From positions 1 to 9,590 of the forward strand of contig JAFZJT010000325.1 of NCBI GenBank assembly GCA_017553815.1: DNA of 9,590 bases, given 5' to 3'. The position numbers and the translations under genes are program-made. This document shows positions 1 through 7,478 of this stretch, one piece after another. Each line of letters opens with the position of its first letter. Positions within the stretch are counted from its first letter, which is position 1. Origin of the DNA: Clostridia bacterium (lineage in GTDB: Bacteria; Bacillota_A; Clostridia; Christensenellales; CAG-138). Below the pieces are notes generated by a model, which was not told the DNA's origin, searched no databases, and saw only the letters and a list, made by a program, of their open reading frames with translations.

Positions 1-1127
1 AGATTTGAAACATTTCCCGCATTGATCCTTGCTCCGGTAGAGCTGTAAAGGAAGTCAAGCCTTCTGCCCTGAATGCGCTTGATGATCGTGCCGTGCAGGC
101 CGCAGCTGCAGGTGGCTCCCTCGTCGGCAGGTATCATCTTATCGCCTATCGCGTAGCGAATAAGCGGGGTTCCATGTGTATGGAAAGCGGTGACGAGTAT
201 CTCGTTGTTGTCGAGGATCTCAAACACGCCCGTGTTAAGATCAATATGAAGGGTCTGATTCTTGCATTCGGTTACGAATGGCGCACCCTCGCTTGAGGCG
301 TATTGATCGTAGACCTTGCAGCCGAAAACGCGCTCGATCAATTCACGCCCTGAATCCGTAAGCGTTTCGGACGTTGGGAAGATCGCGATCGGCTTAAAAG
401 TTAGCGATATTCCGTGGCGCTCGACGTAGCTTGCAACGTCACAGATAGAGGTAAAGAAGCCATCAATCGCCTGAGGCTTGAACTTGTTCAGACTGTCGAC
501 ATAATAGCCGATCTTGTCCTCGGTCAGGAAGAAGGATGAATAAATCATCTGTTTGCTCACCGCATTATAGCGCCAATAAACATGCTTCTTCTGATTCGGA
601 GGGATGATATGCTTTCCGTTAAAGGTCGCCTTTTTCATCTTCAGGTTTTCAAAACCCAAACGCGACTTAAAATGATCGAGCATCGCCATGCGTGCGTTCG
701 CGTCATCGATGGTGCGAAAAACAGTGAGCGATTTACCTGAAGTGCCGCCGGTGTTTGAGGCCATGCCGCCGGTTGCGGCGGTAACGGTGCTTGCGTCCTC
801 GATATTGGCGCGAAGCATCTCCTTGTCAACAATGGGAAGACGCTTGAGATCCTCGACCGAGGAGAAGTGCTCGATGTCGCAGTCATTATACAGTTCATGG
901 TAAAATTTGCTGTTGTTATAAGCGAATTTTACGAATTTAACGAGTTCTTCACGCTGGTATTCAAGCTGCTTTTCAAGCGGCCATGTATCGAATTCAGCGC
1001 AGAAAGCTCTTTCGCGCAGGTAATTGTCACGGTAGCGAGCCTTGTTTTTGCGCATGCCGGACATGGTACACATTATGTTTTGAAAGAAGATAGGAGAAGA
1101 ATCGTAAATCTTTTGAAGCTTATCCAT
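1..1127 (-). CDS. PaaK/CapK-like adenylate-forming enzyme, 3' end cut by window
   Basis: This frame is open from an ATG at 1127-1125 to the window start (375 codons seen, no stop), so the C-terminal part, perhaps 50-80 residues, is outside. It resembles the phenylacetate-CoA ligase (PaaK)/CapK family, which activates a carboxylic acid as an acyl-adenylate; members are common in capsule loci, where the acid is rarely known. Visible motifs are the phosphate-binding loop NTGGTSGKS (residues 125-133), TSET (252-255), the adenine-binding YDQYASSEG (273-281), RYAIGD (324-329), a CSCG pair (340-343) and GRRLDFL (354-360). No signal peptide or membrane segment is visible, so it is probably cytoplasmic. 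The start is supported by AAGGAG at 1136-1141, 8 nt upstream, inside the last codons of the epimerase gene. The ATG overlaps the epimerase stop by one base (TAATG), implying translational coupling. The substrate, and whether CoA is the acceptor, cannot be told from sequence. Confidence 0.85.
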   Translation of the reverse strand, partial: MDKLQKIYDSSPIFFQNIMCTMSGMRKNKARYRDNYLRERAFCAEFDTWPLEKQLEYQREELVKFVKFAYNNSKFYHELYNDCDIEHFSSVEDLKRLPIVDKEMLRANIEDASTVTAATGGMASNTGGTSGKSLTVFRTIDDANARMAMLDHFKSRLGFENLKMKKATFNGKHIIPPNQKKHVYWRYNAVSKQMIYSSFFLTEDKIGYYVDSLNKFKPQAIDGFFTSICDVASYVERHGISLTFKPIAIFPTSETLTDSGRELIERVFGCKVYDQYASSEGAPFVTECKNQTLHIDLNTGVFEILDNNEILVTAFHTHGTPLIRYAIGDKMIPADEGATCSCGLHGTIIKRIQGRRLDFLYSSTGARINAGNVSN

Positions 1128-2101
1128 TATAAATTCTCCTTATACCATTCGATCGCAGCTTTTATACCGCGCTCAAAGCTCCAATCGGGATCGTAGCCGA
1201 GCAGCTCCCTTGCCTTTGAAATATCGGCGTTGCTGTGTTTGATATCGCCGGCGCGGTCGGGACCGAAATTGGGTTCGACATTCACGCCGAGCGCTTCGGT
1301 AAGTCCATAGTAGATATCGATAAGATACTCCCTGCCTCCGTATGCGATATTGAACGCCTCTCCGGCAGCCTCATGCGGAGCAAGACAGGCCTTGAGATTC
1401 GCTTCGATAACGTTCTCGATATAGGTGAAGTCGCGGCTCTGTCTGCCGTCGCCGTTTATGGTTGGCACATCGCCCTCTATGAGCTGCTTGATGAATTTCG
1501 GTATAACCGCAGCATAGGCGCCGTTCGGATCCTGGCGGCGGCCGAAAACATTGAAATAGCGAAGACCGTAGGTGTCGAGCCCGTAGTGGCGGGTGTACTG
1601 CCTCGCCCACTCTTCATCGGATTGCTTGGAAACCGCGTAGGGGCTGAGCAGATTGCCCTCCCTGCCCTCTTTTTTGGGCAGATTGGGTTCATCGCCGTAG
1701 ACGGAAGAGCTGGAAGCATAAACGAATTTCTTTACGCCGTTTTGACGGGCGGCTTCAAGCATGTTGAGCGTACCCTGGATATTGTTGGCGCAATAGAAGA
1801 GCGGCATCTCAATCGACCTTGGAACGCTTCCCCATGCAGCCTGGTTGAGAACGTAGTCCACGCCCTCGCAAGCACGCATGCAGGTATCAAGATCCTTGAT
1901 ATCGCCCTTTATAAACTCATAGTTCGGATTATCGAGAAAGATATCCACATTTTTCTGCTTGCCTGTGGAAAGATCGTCGAGGCAGCGCACACGGTGACCG
2001 AGACCGAGGATCGCTTCACAAAGGTTTGAGCCGATGAAGCCCGCGCCGCCTGTCACGAGAAAAAGACTGTTTTCCGGAAAAACGATATTCTGATAACCCA
2101 T
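1127..2101 (-). CDS. wbpP: UDP-N-acetylhexosamine 4-epimerase, WbpP/TviC-like
   Basis: This is an extended short-chain dehydrogenase of 324 aa, the normal length for the family. It interconverts UDP-GlcNAc/UDP-GalNAc or their uronic acids (UDP-GlcNAcA/UDP-GalNAcA) by transient oxidation at C4 with tightly bound NAD. The Rossmann glycine motif TGGAGFIGSN is at residues 17-26, the catalytic serine lies in SSSSVYGD (130-137), and the YxxxK pair is Y155/K159 in SPYAVSK. Stretches such as QAAWGSVPRSI, LRYFNVFGRRQDPNGAYAAV and INGDGRQSRDF match what I recall of Pseudomonas WbpP and Salmonella TviC, rather than the shorter-motif GalE group. The start has AAGGAG at 2107-2112, 5 nt upstream. It follows the UDP-sugar dehydrogenase by 58 nt and overlaps the adenylating enzyme by 1 nt. 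The order dehydrogenase then epimerase matches the Vi-antigen pair TviB/TviC. Whether the free sugar or the uronic acid is the true substrate cannot be resolved here. Confidence 0.92.
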   Translation of the reverse strand: MGYQNIVFPENSLFLVTGGAGFIGSNLCEAILGLGHRVRCLDDLSTGKQKNVDIFLDNPNYEFIKGDIKDLDTCMRACEGVDYVLNQAAWGSVPRSIEMPLFYCANNIQGTLNMLEAARQNGVKKFVYASSSSVYGDEPNLPKKEGREGNLLSPYAVSKQSDEEWARQYTRHYGLDTYGLRYFNVFGRRQDPNGAYAAVIPKFIKQLIEGDVPTINGDGRQSRDFTYIENVIEANLKACLAPHEAAGEAFNIAYGGREYLIDIYYGLTEALGVNVEPNFGPDRAGDIKHSNADISKARELLGYDPDWSFERGIKAAIEWYKENL

Positions 2102-2159
2102 ATTCTCTCCTTATGATTTCAACTATACTTCGATTGATTTCTGCTTGCTTGATTGAGGA

Positions 2160-3470
2160 TCAAAGCCTCCAGTAGCTGTAACCGGCTTTTTCATACTCGC
2201 GCCTGTTCAAAAGTCCCTTGATATCAAGAAGCACCTTCTGTCCTGCGCCGAAGAAAGAATCGATCTTTGCCATGGAGAAGTCCGCAAAATCGGTATGAGC
2301 AACGGCGAGTATGACCGCATCCATATCCTTTATGGAGGAGATATCGACAAATTCGATGCCGTAGAGGTGCTTTGCTTCATCGGCATCGGCCTGAGGATCG
2401 GCGATAACGGGATTTATACCGTATTCCTTGAGCTCGTTTACGATGTCGATTATCTTAGTGTTCCTCGTATCGGGGCAGTTCTCCTTGAAGGTGAAGCCAA
2501 GTATGGCGACCTTTGCGCTGCGCACGGACTTGTCGGCAGCGATAAGGCTCTTCACGCAGTTTTCAGCAACGTATTTGCCCATGTCGTCGTTTATGCGGCG
2601 GCCGGCGAGTATGATCTGGCTGTGGTAGCCAAGCATTTCAGCTTTATAAGTGAGATAATAGGGATCAACGCCGATGCAGTGGCCGCCGACAAGACCGGGC
2701 GAGAACTTTAAAAAGTTCCACTTGGTGCCTGCTGCTTCAAGCACCGCCTTTGTGTCTATGCCCATCTTGTTGAAGATGATAGAAAGCTCGTTCATAAACG
2801 CGATATTGATATCGCGCTGGCTGTTTTCGATGACCTTTGCGGCTTCCGCAACCTTGATGGATTCCGCGCGGTGAACGCCGGCTTCGACAACGAGCTCGTA
2901 GACCTTTGCAACGCAGTCAAGGGTTTCCTCGTCCATACCTGAAACGATCTTCATGATGGTTTCAAGGCGATGCACCTTGTCGCCGGGGTTGATGCGCTCG
3001 GGGGAATAGCCGATCTTAAAATCAACGCCGCATTTAAGACCTGACTCCTTCTCGAGTATGGGTACGCAAACATCCTCGGTTACGCCGGGATAGACTGTGG
3101 ATTCAAACACAACGATGGAACCCTTGGTCAGATTTCGTCCAATTATCCTGCTTGCGCCTTCAACCGGGGTCAGATCGGGCGTGTGGTCATCGTTTACAGG
3201 CGTTGGAACAGCGACGATATGGAATTTAGCTTCGCGAAGACGAGTTTCATCAGCGGTAAAATCGACGGAGGTTTTGGAGATCACCTCGTCACCCACCTCG
3301 TGGGTTGGATCGATGCCGCTCTTATAGAGCTCGATCTTTTTCTCATTGAGGTCAAAACCGATAACATCGATCTTCCTTGCAAAGGCAACGGCGATGGGCA
3401 TGCCCACATATCCGAGACCGACGAGCGAGAGCTTTTCTTCTTTTGCCACGAGTTTCTCAAAAAGGTTCAT
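2160..3470 (-). CDS. tviB: UDP-N-acetylhexosamine 6-dehydrogenase, TviB/WbpO-like
   Basis: This 436-aa protein is a full-length nucleotide-sugar dehydrogenase of the UDP-Glc/GDP-Man dehydrogenase family. These enzymes oxidise C6 of a UDP-sugar to the carboxylate in two NAD-dependent steps. The NAD-binding motif GLGYVG is at residues 18-23, followed by VPTP (88-91), FESTVYPG (122-129) and SPERINPGD (156-164). The central AEAAKVIEN (208-216) carries the catalytic-site lysine K212 and asparagine. The catalytic cysteine is C265 in [15 protein letters not shown], and the C-terminal UDP-binding domain holds [15 protein letters not shown]. The detailed wording fits the TviB/WbpO branch (UDP-GlcNAc or UDP-GalNAc to the uronic acid) rather than UDP-glucose dehydrogenase; this is family recall, not a search. 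The start ATG shares 4 nt (ATGA) with the upstream glycosyltransferase stop, and AAGGAG sits 10 nt upstream within that gene. With the downstream epimerase it would supply UDP-GalNAcA. Confidence 0.92.
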   Translation of the reverse strand: MNLFEKLVAKEEKLSLVGLGYVGMPIAVAFARKIDVIGFDLNEKKIELYKSGIDPTHEVGDEVISKTSVDFTADETRLREAKFHIVAVPTPVNDDHTPDLTPVEGASRIIGRNLTKGSIVVFESTVYPGVTEDVCVPILEKESGLKCGVDFKIGYSPERINPGDKVHRLETIMKIVSGMDEETLDCVAKVYELVVEAGVHRAESIKVAEAAKVIENSQRDINIAFMNELSIIFNKMGIDTKAVLEAAGTKWNFLKFSPGLVGGHCIGVDPYYLTYKAEMLGYHSQIILAGRRINDDMGKYVAENCVKSLIAADKSVRSAKVAILGFTFKENCPDTRNTKIIDIVNELKEYGINPVIADPQADADEAKHLYGIEFVDISSIKDMDAVILAVAHTDFADFSMAKIDSFFGAGQKVLLDIKGLLNRREYEKAGYSYWRL

Positions 3471-4567
3471 TTCTTGCTTTCTCCTTCGATTTTTTTGATC
3501 ACTGACATATATCTGTCAACAACTATGTTTCTGTCGAATTCGGCTTCGACTTTTTTTCTGCCGTTCAGCCCCATTTCGGCTTTCTTTTCGTGTGGAAGCG
3601 CAATGAAGCGGAGTGCAGCATCAACGAGCGAATCCACGTCCATGGGCTTAAACCCAAAGCCCGAAACGCCTTCATCAAATGCTTCCACGCAGCCGGGAAT
3701 ATTGCTTGCAAGCACGGGTCTGCCGCAGGAAGCCGCTTCAAGCAAAACGTTGGACATTCCCTCGTGGTATGAAGCGTGCAGAACGGCGTGGGTCTCGCGG
3801 TACCAATCGTGAATGTTCTCTTGGCGGCCTTCAAACTTGATAACGCCTTTCTTCTCGGCTTCTTTAAGCTTTTCGATGTATTCGGGCATACAGTTGCCGA
3901 TCAGCCGTATTATGATATTTTTATCCGAAAGTCTGTCCGCAGCGGCAAGAACTTCGTCGATGCCCTTATCCTTTGTGACCCTGCCGATAACAGAAAAAAC
4001 AAGCGGATCATCGGAAGCGGGATAAGGCTCGCAGACATGCTTGCCAAGATTTACGCCGGAACCGGGTATTACGTCATACTCGCCGCTATAAAGACCCTTT
4101 GCAAGGAAAGTCTCGCAGTTCGTTTTGTTTTGGAAAAAAACTTTCGTTGCCTTGCGCAGCCCACGCTTATAGAGCGTTTTTGCAACGGCGGACACAACGC
4201 CCGGATTCTCGATGGCATCGCCAAGACCGGTAACGTTTGCAATATAGGGGATATTCAAGCTTGCACAAGCGGCACCGGCATAAACATTCGGCTTGATAGT
4301 GTAGGTCAGCACGATCATCGGATCAATACTCTTGATCTGCTGCTTAAAGCGCTTGATCAGCGAAAGCTCCTTTATAGGGTTCGTGCCATGCCCGTCGAAT
4401 TTGAAGTTGATGACCTTGCAGCCGAGTGCCTCGAGCGGCGCGATCCAATTCAGATAAGGTGCAAGCACGATAACTTCATATTCCTTGCAAAGCCTGCCGA
4501 TCAGCTCGGATCTGAAATTCACAAGACCGGCAGTGCTGTTGCTTATTATCAGGATCTTCTTTTTCAT
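3467..4567 (-). CDS. Family 4 glycosyltransferase
   Basis: This GT-B fold retaining glycosyltransferase is 366 aa long from the chosen start. It would transfer a sugar from a nucleotide donor onto a growing lipid-linked repeat unit at the inner membrane face. The N-terminal half contains TIKPNVYAG and NVTGLG, typical of the GT4 subgroup that includes PglA-type HexNAc transferases. The C-terminal half has GRVTKDKG (around residues 195-202, donor-phosphate-binding R and K) and the EX7E motif, with E269 and E277 in [17 protein letters not shown]. No membrane segment is seen. A longer start at 4588 exists, but it lacks a ribosome site and would add seven residues before MKKKILI. The ATG at 4567 has AAAGG 7 nt upstream, so I chose it. 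The stop overlaps the dehydrogenase start by 4 nt. Donor and acceptor are unknown; UDP-GalNAcA is plausible from the neighbours only. Confidence 0.9.
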   Translation of the reverse strand: MKKKILIISNSTAGLVNFRSELIGRLCKEYEVIVLAPYLNWIAPLEALGCKVINFKFDGHGTNPIKELSLIKRFKQQIKSIDPMIVLTYTIKPNVYAGAACASLNIPYIANVTGLGDAIENPGVVSAVAKTLYKRGLRKATKVFFQNKTNCETFLAKGLYSGEYDVIPGSGVNLGKHVCEPYPASDDPLVFSVIGRVTKDKGIDEVLAAADRLSDKNIIIRLIGNCMPEYIEKLKEAEKKGVIKFEGRQENIHDWYRETHAVLHASYHEGMSNVLLEAASCGRPVLASNIPGCVEAFDEGVSGFGFKPMDVDSLVDAALRFIALPHEKKAEMGLNGRKKVEAEFDRNIVVDRYMSVIKKIEGESKK

Positions 4568-4574
4568 CAGTTTA

Positions 4575-4579
4575 CCTTT
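4575..4579 (-). promoter_or_regulatory. Ribosome binding site choosing the glycosyltransferase start
   Basis: AAAGG on the minus strand lies 7 nt before the ATG at 4567-4565. The alternative in-frame ATG at 4588 has no purine-rich site upstream, so this decides the start. Confidence 0.6.
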
Positions 4580-4603
4580 CAAAACCATGCGGTGCAGGTG
4601 CGA

Positions 4604-5380
4604 TCAGTCGAAAATATCGATGTGCTCGGCAGACTCGTTGATAATGCTTATCTCCTTGCTGAGAGGCACTTCGACGCGGTCATAATCGAACATAAGATCA
4701 ACGACTTCACCGTTATGCATAGCAGGGTGAACGTAAAGCTCGATGCAATAGTGCGGTTTAAGTCTATGACCTGCCAGATCCTTGCTAAACTCGGCAGCGC
4801 AGCCGGCCCAGTGCGTCGGGAGCTCAAACATCTCCTTTATTCGCTTATATACCTTTCGGTTGTATTTATACATATAGCCGCCGCAAGCGGAGAGCCGATG
4901 ACCATACATTGTGCGCGTGGTTTCAAACCCGTACTTTTTGAGCAGGGGCTGAAGAATGTCGAGCGTGGGCAGATAGCACATGCACCAGATGTGCGAGTCG
5001 ATATGTTTCGACTTGAAGCCGTAATCGCGGAACTTTTTGATCTGCGCTTCAAATTCGGCGGCCATAGCTTTCCTGAACTTCGGCGAGAGGCAGTGCATGA
5101 GGAAGCGCCGCGAGTACATCATGATTATGTTTCCGTCTTTATCGCAAAGGCGTGTTTTTCTGAACTCATCTGTCAACGGCTTGCACTCGGCAATATTGAG
5201 ATGCAGACAAAGCCTGTCCTCATAACCGCCTTCCTTGGCGAGCTTGACGGCTGTTTCAGTCTCGGAACCGTTCATAACGATGCTGGCGCGCTGTATAAGA
5301 CCGCTGCGAATGCCCTTGTCGATCGCTTCGGTCTTGGTTTTTGTCATTCCAAAATCATCTGCGTTGATAAAGAATTTCAT
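4604..5380 (-). CDS. YdjC/ChbG/HpnK-family carbohydrate deacetylase
   Basis: This is a 258-aa, full-length member of the YdjC/ChbG family. These metal-dependent hydrolases remove N-acetyl groups from amino sugars (ChbG acts on chito-oligosaccharides; HpnK acts in hopanoid synthesis). The family landmarks are in order: INADDFG (residues 5-11, metal and base aspartates), LCLHLNI (57-63, H60), KHIDSH (125-130, H126/D128/H130) and ELYVHPAM (214-221, H218). There is no signal peptide, so it probably acts in the cytoplasm on a nucleotide- or lipid-linked sugar. The ATG is preceded by CGGAG about 7-8 nt upstream. It lies 35 nt after the sugar-transfer ATP-grasp gene and ends 36 nt before the glycosyltransferase start. 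The context suggests it frees an amine on a HexNAc of the repeat unit, possibly as an acceptor for acylation by neighbouring ligases; that role is inference. Confidence 0.9.
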   Translation of the reverse strand: MKFFINADDFGMTKTKTEAIDKGIRSGLIQRASIVMNGSETETAVKLAKEGGYEDRLCLHLNIAECKPLTDEFRKTRLCDKDGNIIMMYSRRFLMHCLSPKFRKAMAAEFEAQIKKFRDYGFKSKHIDSHIWCMCYLPTLDILQPLLKKYGFETTRTMYGHRLSACGGYMYKYNRKVYKRIKEMFELPTHWAGCAAEFSKDLAGHRLKPHYCIELYVHPAMHNGEVVDLMFDYDRVEVPLSKEISIINESAEHIDIFD

Positions 5381-5415
5381 TTGGTTTCTCCGATTTAAGA
5401 GCGAAGCGCCGAATT

Positions 5416-6495
5416 TTATCTGGCAAGCTTTCTGGTTATATAAACATCCTCAAGCACGCGCTCGGTGAGATCGCCGAACGTAGGACCGCAGGAATACTGG
5501 TTCTGCCCGGGGGACGTGTTGAACTCGATCAAAACGGGTTCTGCTGTGTTATCTATGCCTATATCCCAACCGATGATCTTGAAATGCGCCATGCGCTTGT
5601 GAAGCCTTTTAACGGTTGCAAGCGCCTTGTCAAAGCCGGGGATCACGACGGAATCAAATCTTACGCCGCGATCGTTCTCTTCGCACCATTCGGATTTGCG
5701 GTTGACAGCGCGGCTGCTGAGCCTGCCTCCTTCTTCTATGGGACAGGCATAGCCGCCTGCGCCGACATTATCCACCCTGGAATCGCTTGCGCCGATGCGC
5801 AGGATAGCCGAAAGCAGATAAACCTCGCCCTCAAAGAGGAAGGTCACCATTCGCACGGTATTGAGGGAGCTGGCGTTGAGCTTTGAGATCTCGGCATGCT
5901 GGATTATCGCTTCCTGAGCGATGAAATTCGTGCCAAATTCATCGAATGCTCCAAGCATGCCCGCTTCGGAGATAGTTTCGTTATCGAAGAAGCGAATGCC
6001 CCTGCCCTCATAGCTTCCGATGGAAGGCTTTATGAGAAAACGCTTGTATTCAACGCAGCGGCGTGCGGCTTCTTCCCTTGTGATTATCTCGCGATTTTCA
6101 TCGTAGAATACGCCAGCAATGTTTGCGGCGACGGTGTGCGGCCTTTTTACATCCGGGAACCACACGCCGTGCAAACATTTGTCGGTGCCAAGACCGCTGA
6201 AATGGTGATTGGAATAGTACGGAAGAATATCGCTGAACCAAAAATCGTCGGGTATGTATCTTGGATCGTATTTTTCAGTTTCGGCGGCATAGTTTTTATA
6301 CCAAAGCATCAATGGCTTTTTACCGTATTTGACCCAATAAGGGCGCACTACTGAATTAAACTCGCTTTTGTTGCTGTAACCGCCGTTCATGCGCTTGTTT
6401 CTGATGCGCGCAAGCTTGCGGTATTTTCTCGTCATGTGGACGCGGCTGATGAAATCGAAAACGCCGTCCATCTGCTGCCTTGAACTCTTTTTCAT
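5416..6495 (-). CDS. Sugar-transfer-associated ATP-grasp protein (ATPgrasp_ST-like)
   Basis: This 359-aa protein resembles the ATPgrasp_ST family, which is found beside sugar-transferase and capsule genes and is presumed to make an amide or ester bond through an acyl-phosphate. The first ~75 residues are basic and aromatic-rich. The ATP-grasp core has FLIKPSIGSYEGRG (153-166, ATP-binding K156), FIAQEAI (191-197), SLNTVRM (210-216), a glycine loop VDNVGAGG (241-248), and the metal-binding D311 with EFNTSPGQN (324-332, E324 and N326). No membrane helix or signal peptide is visible. The ATG has AGAGGT 5 nt upstream, formed by the last codons and stop of the previous ATP-grasp gene, which ends only 3 nt before. 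This close spacing suggests the two ligases are co-translated. It resembles the teichuronopeptide-type TupA proteins in concept, but I cannot show that it belongs to that family. The substrate is unknown. Confidence 0.85.
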   Translation of the reverse strand: MKKSSRQQMDGVFDFISRVHMTRKYRKLARIRNKRMNGGYSNKSEFNSVVRPYWVKYGKKPLMLWYKNYAAETEKYDPRYIPDDFWFSDILPYYSNHHFSGLGTDKCLHGVWFPDVKRPHTVAANIAGVFYDENREIITREEAARRCVEYKRFLIKPSIGSYEGRGIRFFDNETISEAGMLGAFDEFGTNFIAQEAIIQHAEISKLNASSLNTVRMVTFLFEGEVYLLSAILRIGASDSRVDNVGAGGYACPIEEGGRLSSRAVNRKSEWCEENDRGVRFDSVVIPGFDKALATVKRLHKRMAHFKIIGWDIGIDNTAEPVLIEFNTSPGQNQYSCGPTFGDLTERVLEDVYITRKLAR

Positions 6496-6498
6496 GCG

Positions 6499-7458
6499 TT
6501 ACCTCTTGATCATCACTTCGTTATACTTCATCATGTAAACGCCTTCGTCATAGGCGCCGATATTCTTGGCGTTTTCCCTGCCGCAAAGGTTGTTCAGTAT
6601 AAGCCGCATGTGGTCGCAGCCGGCTTCGTAGGCATGCGGATAGCCGCCGCCGAAGCGCGGATTGACTTCGGAAATATAGTAATCTCCGTCGATGTCGAAG
6701 ATGTCGATATCGATCTGACCTTTGAATCCGGCTTCCTTTACGAATTTTTCGATGAGCTCGAAAAGCTTTTCATCTTTGAATGAAACGGCTTTATCGGTTT
6801 CACCTGCGCGCATCTTGAGCTTCTTTTTTGTGAATATGGAGACGATCTCGCCGGAAATCATGTCGATATAAACGTCGGCACCGATCTCCTGACCATTCAA
6901 AAACTGCTGGATCATCAAGCCTTCATCGTGCGCAAAAAGAAGCTCAACGGTTTCTTTATCGTAAACTTTGGAGATGCTGATACTTGCGCTGCCGCGCGCG
7001 GGTTTCACAAAAACGGGATAGCTCGCTTTTCCGCTTTCAACGGCGCGGAAAAACTCGTTCTTATCCATCCATGAATCGGCGCAGAGATAGCGGCCGACTC
7101 TCAGCCATTTGAACATTTCAAACTTATCGAGCGTCAACTCGCAGAGCTCATAACTGCTTCCGATCAGCATGGCGCCGAGCTCATCAAAGCGCGCTTTATG
7201 CTTTGCAAGCAGGCTAAGCTCCGGATCGATAAGGCTCAAAACGCCGTTTATGCTCTCTTTTTTACAGATATCAACGATAACGTCGAGATAATTCGGCGCG
7301 ATCATTGCAGGCACTATGTAATGAGCATCGGCTTCGTAGACGGCCGGCGCGAGCTCGCTCATATCGGTTGCCACAACTTTGCCAATGCCTTTGAAAGCAT
7401 GCCTGAAATACTGCACGATCTTGTTTCTTGTACCTGCGCTGAGTATCAGAATATTCAT
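6499..7458 (-). CDS. ATP-grasp ligase, carbamoyl-phosphate-synthase-like
   Basis: This is a complete 319-aa three-part ATP-grasp protein. ATP-grasp enzymes activate a carboxylate as an acyl-phosphate and join it to an amine or similar nucleophile. Residues 1 to about 105 form the Rossmann-like pre-ATP-grasp domain beginning MNILILSAGTRNK. The conserved DK of the lid region is at 111-112, FVKPARGSAS follows (150-159, ATP-binding K152), and the metal-binding end shows DIDIFD (250-255) and SEVNPRFGGG (263-272, E264 and N266). These CarB-like single-unit ligases occur often in polysaccharide clusters, mostly without a known substrate. The start is preceded by AGGAAGGA in the 20-nt gap after the PLP enzyme. 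It has no signal peptide. It shares only the general fold with the other two ATP-grasp genes here; I see no sign of recent tandem duplication. It may attach an amino acid to a uronic-acid carboxylate, but that is inference. Confidence 0.88.
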   Translation of the reverse strand: MNILILSAGTRNKIVQYFRHAFKGIGKVVATDMSELAPAVYEADAHYIVPAMIAPNYLDVIVDICKKESINGVLSLIDPELSLLAKHKARFDELGAMLIGSSYELCELTLDKFEMFKWLRVGRYLCADSWMDKNEFFRAVESGKASYPVFVKPARGSASISISKVYDKETVELLFAHDEGLMIQQFLNGQEIGADVYIDMISGEIVSIFTKKKLKMRAGETDKAVSFKDEKLFELIEKFVKEAGFKGQIDIDIFDIDGDYYISEVNPRFGGGYPHAYEAGCDHMRLILNNLCGRENAKNIGAYDEGVYMMKYNEVMIKR

Positions 7459-7478
7459 TGGATACAGTTCCTTCCTGT

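Noticed and set aside
1235..2029. A 264-codon open frame on the plus strand
   Set aside because: It is antisense to the epimerase, which has its full set of catalytic motifs. No ribosome site or recognisable product supports the plus-strand frame.
2102..2159. Possible internal promoter or terminator in the largest gap (58 nt)
   Set aside because: Apart from the epimerase ribosome site AAGGAG, I see no convincing -35/-10 pair, hairpin with U-tract or operator-like palindrome.
4565..4588. Upstream ATG at 4588 as the glycosyltransferase start
   Set aside because: It lacks a Shine-Dalgarno sequence, whereas the ATG at 4567 has AAAGG at good spacing and gives the typical beginning MKKKILI.
3776..5398. 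A 540-codon open frame on the plus strand
   Set aside because: It runs antisense across the glycosyltransferase and deacetylase genes and the gap between them. Both minus-strand genes have clear family motifs and ribosome sites. The plus-strand product resembles no family I know, so it is a by-product of codon bias.
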